A DNA stretch of 64,000 nucleotides. Origin: Brachynemurus nebulosus. Taxonomy: Eukaryota; Arthropoda; Insecta; Neuroptera; Myrmeleontidae. The notes under the pieces are model-generated. The model was not told where the DNA came from, did no database searches, and saw only the letters and a list, made by a program, of their open reading frames with translations. Positions 57,701 to 64,000 of this stretch are shown here, in pieces. A program made the translations under genes and the position numbers. The DNA is taken from the NCBI GenBank assembly GCA_035578155.1, contig JAPWDM010000012.1:14915619-14979618 (forward strand), given 5' to 3'. How positions within the stretch are numbered: the stretch's first letter is position 1; each line of letters starts with the position of its first letter.

Positions 57701-58251
57701 ACAATTTTTACACAAATTTTTTTTTTATACACAAATTTATAAGTTTTAATAATTACTTTTAATTTATTACTTATTTAAAAAATTGTAATTTTTTGTAAGC
57801 AGTGTATTAATCAAACATAAATGTATAATTACTATTAATTACATTAATTTAAACAGTTAGAAAACACAATCTTTATAATACACGTAGATATATTCGAGGA
57901 CGCCATAAGAATAAACATGATGAATGATAAAATGCGCATGATCGTGACGTCGTAATTACACAAAAGTTATGTGATTTTACACAAATATTGTATTATTACG
58001 TAATCATTGTGCAAATTTACATTTTTAACGGTTAATTTTGTAATTTAAGATTTTAAAAATGTATTTTTCCTTAAAAAAATGTAAAACTACACAAAAATGG
58101 AATTATAAGTTGGAAATTTCCATACTTTTACAGAATTTTTGTAAAAATTCAGTAAATTTTATGTAGCGAATATTTTTACATTAAAATTACCTTATTTTTA
58201 CCTTATTTTTTATGTAAAAGTAATGTAAATTTACCCCCATTTTTATCAGTG
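54797..58251. mobile_element. 3.46-kb TA-flanked element with palindromic subterminal arrays
   Basis: Starts CACGGTAAAAA and ends, reversed, CACTGATAAAAA. A single TA of the target is present on both sides (54795-54796, 58252-58253). Both subterminal regions are dense in 'tgtaattttaca'/'aaattaca' motifs (54815-55380 and 57950-58230). No convincing transposase frame. Superfamily not assigned. It contains the TTAA element at 56605-57353. Confidence 0.88.
56605..57353. mobile_element. TTAA-flanked (piggyBac-like) element, family 3
   Basis: TTAA on both sides encloses 741 bp starting GGGGGTATTTTAGTCTAGAG and ending CTCTAGAGTAGAATACCCCC (18 of 20 terminal bases paired). A 27-bp T run lies inside. 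The 130-codon frame at 56443-56835 crosses the left boundary and is therefore spurious. Confidence 0.88.
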
Positions 58252-58291
58252 TAGAGCGGCCCATTAGGGTAAATCCGCTACTCCGGTAATT

Positions 58292-58615
58292 GATCGGTAT
58301 TATTTTAAAATGTACTCTTATCAAATATTCTGGAACTTGTAAAATTTCGAGTGACTTTGTCGATATCTACACCTTCCGTCATAAAAATATTATTATTGCT
58401 TATTTGTAAAAAGTATTTTGAAATTTTGTTAAGGAGCTACGGGTAGTTAACTGTGTGAAAAATTGAGTATTTTAAATAATTTTTTTTGACAGTAGTTTAA
58501 TTTAAGAAGTTTATAAAATGAATAGCACAGAATTATTATATTATGTTTTAACTTTATTTGACAAAAATTAAAAAAAAAAATTTATTGTAGGCCAAGTTAT
58601 CTCCATGTTTGTTGA
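58292..58615. other. Non-coding stretch
   Basis: Nothing recognised. Confidence 0.5.
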
Positions 58616-58623
58616 ACCACGTC

Positions 58624-59306
58624 TAGGGATGCCAACTCTTCCAATAAATATTTCGGGATTTATTAAAAAAAAATCGGGCCGGGAAATATGAAAAGGGGAC
58701 TGTTAAAAAAAAAGAACGTTTTTAATCATTAATAAACTAATGGTCAAAATTTCCACTAGAACTTTAACCAATGCACAGAACTATTTACTAGGTACATACA
58801 ATACATAGAATATATTTATCATTCTTACTCAATAATCAGTTTAAAATCAACAATTATTACTTATTATTATTAATTTTTTTTACTGTGAACTGTATTTTTT
58901 TTTAAGAAAGACATTTTTCAAAACGTTGTCAGCCTTAGATATTGGCTATTTTTGGGCTACACGGATGCCACTTGTGTAATTCATGTATGGTAAATAATTT
59001 ATTCCATTTTTTAGAGGTTTTTTCTACCTAAAATGCATTTTTTTAGAGGGATTTTGACTATTGTTGGGGGAATTTTGATGAGTCAAACTGGCAACACTGT
59101 ACACTTTATGTGTAGGTGCTTACCTCCTTGGCTGGGCGACGACAGGATATGCAAGCGCGATACTGCCGGGATTAAAAAAGTAAAAAAAAAATGTAGATGT
59201 TAAAAATCGGGACAATTAGCGTCCCGCCACTACTGTCGTCGGGACGTGGAACATATAGGCCTGAATTCGGGACATCCCGATTAAATCGGGACTGTTGGCA
59301 ACCCTA
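58624..59306. mobile_element. 683-bp hAT-type non-autonomous element
   Basis: Starts TAGGGATGCCAAC and ends GTTGGCAACCCTA, with a perfect 8-bp duplication ACCACGTC at 58616-58623 and 59307-59314. Subterminal 'cgggat'/'tcggga' repeats on both sides. The ends resemble the 40520 element (TAGGGTTGCCA), but the interior is different and has no transposase frame. Confidence 0.93.
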
Positions 59307-59314
59307 ACCACGTC

Positions 59315-59730
59315 CCACAAGTCGTGCTTTGCGGTAACAATCGTAATATTTTACAGCTTCATCTAAAAAATCGTTTGTCTGATAGTTAACCTAGTGCCTG
59401 ATCGAAGCTTTTTATTTTCTTCTAAAAATATACCCTATAGCGGTCTCTGAAAACTGATTTTTGGATTTTCAAGGAAAAATTCAGTAGTCTATTGTTTATA
59501 AGAAATACAAATTTTGATTTAAAAAGGAATCCTTCGATCGGGCACTAGATTAACTATTATTGATTTTTTTTCTTTGACTGATTTTAGATGAACCAATAAA
59601 ATCTGTGATGGTCATCGTAAAGAACAAATATGGCGATAACGTGGTTTACAATAAACGTTTTTTCCTTTTAATATTTGTAAAATGAAATTAAAATATAATA
59701 AGCCTGTATTATTTATTTTATAAAATAACT
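59315..59730. other. Non-coding stretch
   Basis: 'cgatc.gaagctttttatttt' near 59401 and 'aaaaaggaatccttcgatcg' near 59520 form an inverted pair ('gtgcctgatcgaag' / 'cttcgatcgggcac'). Nothing else recognised. Confidence 0.5.
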
Positions 59731-60055
59731 AGCCGTATACCTACCCGATGGGATTTACCATCAGCAAGATTTCAGGATGTCAGTCAGTGTCAGAGATTTA
59801 TTAAATATTATTTATTTAAATAGCCATTGTGACATATTTTTATATACTACTAACTTCAAAAATAACGAATTTCTATACAAAGTTTCATTCCCTATTAAAC
59901 CCACTGAGGGAACGAATTTTCAAAAATCCCTTCTTAGTGCTCATCTACGTTCAATAGAGAACTCCTATGAACAATTTCAGTCTTTTACACCCAACGGTTT
60001 AGGCTGTGCTTTGTCTGTCAGTCAGTCAGTGTTAGAGATTTATTAAGTAGATTTA
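59731..60055 (+). repeat. LINE-like (RTE-type) 3' end
   Basis: Contains 'ccctattaaacccactgagg', 'gaattttcaaaaatcccttc' and a terminal 'tgtcagtcagtcagtg', the layout of RTE-type 3' regions that I know from insects. 'gtcagtcagtgtcagagatt' also occurs at 59780. The 89-codon frame here is a by-product. Confidence 0.65.
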
Positions 60056-60147
60056 AACTACTTAAAAAAAAAAATTACTCAGTTATACTTAATAATATAT
60101 ACTCAATTTATTCACATTTCTGACTAGCCCTAACCCCTTAAGGAATT

Positions 60148-60320
60148 ACAAAAAATTCGTCAAATGCGTGTTTTTGACACGCACTAAGTAATGTCATCTC
60201 AGTGAAAGTGTTAATTTATGATTTTTTGTTAACCTTATAGTTGTTAACTCTACAGCCCTCTTGCGTTTATTCAATATGGATATACAACTCAATAATTATT
60301 CAATCACACAACGATATTAA
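60148..60320 (+). repeat. Dispersed repeat, copy of 5700-5870
   Basis: Runs co-linear with the nested segment at 5700: 'tcaaatgcgtgtttttgaca' to 'cacaacgatattaat'. Confidence 0.8.
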
Positions 60321-60432
60321 TGCGCATTTTAAAACTGATTATTGCATTGTGCGATTTTATTGTAACATAGAACCGTTTAGTATGGGTACACAATAAGGGG
60401 TAACCTGATTGTGTACATTTAGGTTCAATATA
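60318..60432 (-). repeat. Dispersed repeat, inverted copy of 41905-42022
   Basis: Directly adjoins the 60148 repeat. The pair may be parts of one larger family, of which 5700 and 41905 are separate fragments. Confidence 0.7.
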
Positions 60433-61488
60433 CTTGGATCACAATGAATTTACAAAAATTTTCAAATATACTGTTTTTAATTTATCAAATTACCGGTCTT
60501 AGGTACAATCTCTACAACTTTCAAATGGAAAACAATCAAATCAAATGGATGACTGGCTAGTCCCGTCACACCTTGTATATGTGTGTATATAAAACGACAG
60601 CCTTCAGTTTATTGTATATATCAGATATATATCTACGGTTTAAGCTCATAATAAATATTTTCAAATATAATGTTTGTAAAATTTTATTTGCTTTTTTTCA
60701 AAACAGAAATTCTGATACAAAAAAAAAATATATTCGCTATAATATGACGATGTTGTTCTTTCTGCTTTGAGTTGGTTGGGGAGGGGGGGGAGACGCCCGG
60801 AATACCTACCAGGCTGCTGGATCGTTGGTATCTAATATCTCTTTTTTCTTATATTTGTCAATTTCAAAACATATAAATGGGACGTAATAATAAAAAAGGT
60901 TGATAAAAAATACTTCTAATCGATCAGTTCAATATGGTAAATAATTTATTCGGTAAATATAAATATATACGTACGTGAGCGTATCGTATCCTTAACGTAT
61001 TATATCATTTTTCATCCTTTTTTTGTGTGTGTCATCCTTCTCGTATATTTGGCACACACGCTCGTGCCACCAGCTTTTATGCCTAACGGGAAAATGAGTA
61101 CAGATACAACAACAAGCCTAATTTGTTTTGTGTGGAGATACACGAGTATGTACTGTGTATAAAAAGTTGGAAATTTATTATTTCTTAGGAAAAAATTTTA
61201 TTTTTTTTTAAAAATATTTAAATTTTATATCACTACTTGGGGAAAGGGTGACGTAAAATATACTTAAGGATAATTGTATCCTTGTTTTATTGGCGCATGC
61301 CAAAGAGAGTGTTATTCTTGTCATGATATACATCAACAGAAAATTTTTGCTAATTTAAAATTAGTAAAAATATGTACAGACTGAAATTTCCTTGTGTAAT
61401 TTTATAGACCAATGAATACATTTATAGCAGAATAGACAGAGCATAAAGCCAGTTTATTGGATATTTCGCTGAAGCATCTAGCGGAGTG
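60433..61488. other. Non-coding stretch
   Basis: Includes a short G run near 60781. No gene or element recognised; the 65-codon frame 60573-60770 is unremarkable. Confidence 0.5.
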
Positions 61489-61490
61489 TA

Positions 61491-62541
61491 CACAGTGAAA
61501 AAATTTGTGTTAAAATTAACACATTTCACATGTTCAGAACGGTCCGCTCAATTTTTTGTGTTATTTTAACACAAAGCATATGTGTTAAATCTTTACACAA
61601 GATTTGTGTTAATGATTTAATACACAAAAGGTTATACATTTTGTGTTAATTTTACACAATTACTTAGTTATAATTTTACCACAATGATGTGTAAAATTAA
61701 CTGATTTAGAATGTAGAAGTTTACTCTGTAAATGTGTTGGTATATTTTGACACGTTTTTTAAGTTAGTATTTTCTTTATTTATTTATTATATAAATGAAA
61801 GGAAATAGCAAAAAATAATTTTTCAGTACTTAAATTTTTTATTCAATATTTCTACCAAGTTATGCTCTGATGAAAATAATGTTGAAGCAATATCCAAAAA
61901 TTGTGGAGATCGTTGTCAAACTGAACGTGGAAGGCAAAATGGAACGACTACTCTTCCTTCTTTACCTGATTTTTTGCCCTTTGAATGTATTCTGGAACGC
62001 CGGATATTCGATAATTTTTTAATTAATTGAAGTAAATTCTTCAAACAAAGAAAAAAATCAATCTATAGTATTTTTAATTAACTTACCAATATTTAATATC
62101 TAAGTAATTAAAACCAATTTAACTTTAGGAATACGCTTTTGATTTTGAAATATTCCGTCTCCCTCTATACATAGATATGTTTCTGTTGAACGCACGTCGC
62201 ACTCCAATGATTGGCAATGATGCTACCGATGGTATCAGTTACCACTACCCCCGCTCTTATAACTAAAGCAATAGATGCGAGCGAAGCCAGTTTTTTAGTG
62301 TGGGAAATACACAAATAAGTGTATTTATGACATTGTTTCGCATTTTACACAAACATTATGTTAGTTGTGTGTTGTTCAAAACAGATTAACATTTTAATTC
62401 TGTTAAATCAAAATTTTTGTTAATTTTTTCATTTGACACAAACACTAAATGTTACATTAACACAGGGTTGGGTTACTTATTTAACACAAAAATTTTAATC
62501 ACTGGTTTTTGTTTACACAGAACACAAATTTTTTCATTGTG
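61491..62541. mobile_element. 1.05-kb TA-flanked element
   Basis: Starts CACAGTGAAAAAATTTGTGT and ends, reversed, CACAATGAAAAAATTTGTGT, with TA on both sides (61489-61490, 62542-62543). Terminal regions are packed with 'gtgttaattttaacac'-type palindromes. The plan is the same as in the 54797 element, with a different motif. No transposase. Confidence 0.88.
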
Positions 62542-62584
62542 TAATATAAGAAATATAATGTAAAGTACGTAAAATCGAATGTTC

Positions 62585-62625
62585 AGTGGCGTCGGTAAAC
62601 TTATATTTGAGGGAGGGGGGCAGTG
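62585..62625. other. Lone hAT-like left end
   Basis: 'CAGTGGCGTCGGTAAAC' resembles a hAT terminus, but no complementary right end is present before the window ends. Confidence 0.3.
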
Positions 62626-62794
62626 AATATTATTTAAAACAAGAAAACTGACTTGAAGAATACTATTTACTACAACTAGACAAGTATTACCGAAGAAAAT
62701 ATCTGACAGCTTTTAGCAAACTTAGCTGTTTGGCTTCTTCATAAATGGGCTAGTTCAATGATGAAATCGATTTTTTGCTTTCTTTACAAGTTGG

Positions 62795-63045
62795 CGAATA
62801 GAACATTCTAGAACATTTGTCCAAATGAACCATTTGGCTTTTTTCAATGACCAATTCTTTGGTTTAATCCGTCTTTCAATATCTTTGCTTAAATAATTTA
62901 TCAAAATGTGCTTTTTAGTCTCTACGGTTCAATCGAATAGAATATTCTAGAATTTTTGTCAAATTCGACTCTTTGATGACAAATCCAGTGGTAAAGTCAG
63001 TTTTCTTATGACACTGCAGGTTTTCGAATAGAATATTCTGGAATC
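62795..63045 (+). promoter_or_regulatory. Three heat-shock-element-like motifs in a ~90-140-bp repeat
   Basis: GAACATTCTAGAA (62801-62813), GAATATTCTAGAA (62940-62952) and GAATATTCTGGAA (63031-63043) each match the nGAAnnTTCnnGAAn pattern bound by HSF trimers. Each is preceded by 'cgaata' and followed by similar diverged sequence, so they lie in a tandem repeat. No downstream gene is visible. Confidence 0.35.
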
Positions 63046-63049
63046 TTTT

Positions 63050-64000
63050 TCAATGAGCAATTTAATGAGAAAGTAGTTCCTTCGATATTTTTTTTTTTTT
63101 GATTTAGCTTGTTCATTTTCGGTTACGTTCCTAAGATCCTCAGACCTACCCTTCTGACTCTGTCAGGGTACATAAATTTTCACCAAGCCAAATAAACGAT
63201 AACATATCTGTGAGAGAAGAGTTCTACTAACAAAAAAGTCGTTGACGTCACTCTATGTAAAATTGGAGTCGAGGCACAATTATTCTCATCATACCTTATT
63301 CATGTTATAGTGCATCGAGCAATTACATTGCCAATCAATTCCGTTTAAATTGTACTTTACCGGCTATACACGCGTCCGTTGACCCTCTTCCGACTGGTTC
63401 TAAGAAGATAAGCGCGCCATCTATAGTAACTAAGTATACGTGGCGTTGGTTTCCAACATACCTAGCTGAACAAAAAGGAAACAATAAAGATCGTGATGGA
63501 AGTTTTCATCTTCTAACGTACGTTGTAGTAATTAAAGCTCTCGCAACGATTCGCCGGAAATTGAATCACTTCCGGAAGTCGACTATTCTATGATGATCCA
63601 TCTCAGTGTTAAACCTTGAAGTTGAAGTTTTCCTTCTTTTTGGTATTGTACACACACACATATACACTCACATTTAAATGGGGAAACATACTGTGTGCGT
63701 CACTTAATCTTAAAATATTAACGTCTCATAGTACCGATGGATGATGTCGGGAGCTTCTGGCTTGTACGTCTGTCAGCAGTGAAATTATAACAGCCGGAAA
63801 CGAGATAAATTTGAAATGTCCAGGAGACAACTAGTGTTTGTGTCATTTTTAATTTTCATCCATTTTTAATTTACCTATAAATGTGTATTGGCAACGAAGG
63901 AAATTCTACGAATCCAAAAATTTATTAAAAAAATTGTAACTGTGTCTGTATTAGCTAATAAGATAAAAAAGTTTTAGTTGGTACCAAATGTAGGGGAGAG
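63050..64000. other. Non-coding stretch to window end
   Basis: No open frame of note and no element boundary. GC is somewhat higher around 63360-63600 than elsewhere, which could mean a nearby gene beyond the window, but nothing can be shown. Confidence 0.4.

Larger units (their letters stand above)
54586..58283. mobile_element. hAT-type MITE split by a nested element
   Basis: Homologue of 25272-25534: starts CAGTGACGGATTTACCAG, ends TAAATCCGCTACTC, with duplication CGGTAATC / CGGTAATT (54578-54585 and 58284-58291, one mismatch). The copy is interrupted after 'gagccta' at 54796 and resumes 'gagcggc' at 58254; the 25272 copy reads 'gagcctagagcggc' without a break. Confidence 0.92.

Noticed and set aside
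59777..60046. 89-codon frame
   Set aside because: It falls in a LINE-like 3' end with duplicated 'gtcagtcagtg' tracts; no protein family.

Overview
The window looks like AT-rich, repeat-packed intergenic or intronic DNA from an arthropod, most likely an insect. The evidence is indirect: the types of transposable elements, the long (TA)n tracts, the LINE-type 3' tails and the many short inverted-repeat elements. No intact host protein-coding gene, rRNA or operon could be recognised. Long reading frames are scarce, and most short ones are by-products of low-complexity or repeat DNA. The species cannot be fixed from the sequence.

The only substantial coding unit is a Ty3/gypsy-type LTR retrotransposon on the minus strand (33021-39566). 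Its two 951-bp LTRs are identical by eye, the target duplication is ATAC, and the primer-binding site matches initiator tRNA-Met. It carries gag, a slippery A AAA AAC heptamer at the gag/pol overlap, and pol (protease, RT, RNase H, integrase). One frame break separates the integrase core from its C-terminal part. No env gene is seen.

Layout, left to right. 1-760: tandem ~120-bp repeats split by a (TA)n tract. 4.2-6.2 kb: nested foldback element. 7.2-8.7 kb: two related LINE-like tails running into microsatellites, plus a small TA-flanked MITE. 9.6-10.7 kb: LINE-like tail and a hAT MITE. 11.7-14.8 kb: two ~1.2-kb inverted-repeat elements. 16.0-16.6 kb: 31-bp minisatellite. 17.2-17.8 and 26.5-27.1 kb: two copies of a TTAA-flanked element in opposite orientation. 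20.2-21.5 kb: a 1.36-kb foldback with a hammerhead-like motif in each arm. 23-27.5 kb: hairpins, a second foldback copy, a hAT MITE and a decayed coding fragment. 29.6-31 kb: a broken hAT transposase on the minus strand. 33-39.6 kb: the LTR element. 40.5-41.3 kb: a hAT derivative with a transposase C-terminus. 44-51.7 kb: a TTAA element, an inverted SINE pair and further MITEs. 53.5-59.3 kb: hAT elements, including a three-level nest. 59.7-64 kb: a LINE tail, dispersed repeats, a TA-flanked element and three heat-shock-element-like motifs.

Together the window is a layered record of transposition. At least seven hAT-type insertions have both ends and perfect or near-perfect 8-bp target duplications. 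Four insertions begin with G-runs inside TTAA duplications (piggyBac-like). Several others sit in TA duplications. In two cases another copy of the target repeat inside this same window preserves the empty site, which fixes the element boundary and duplication directly.
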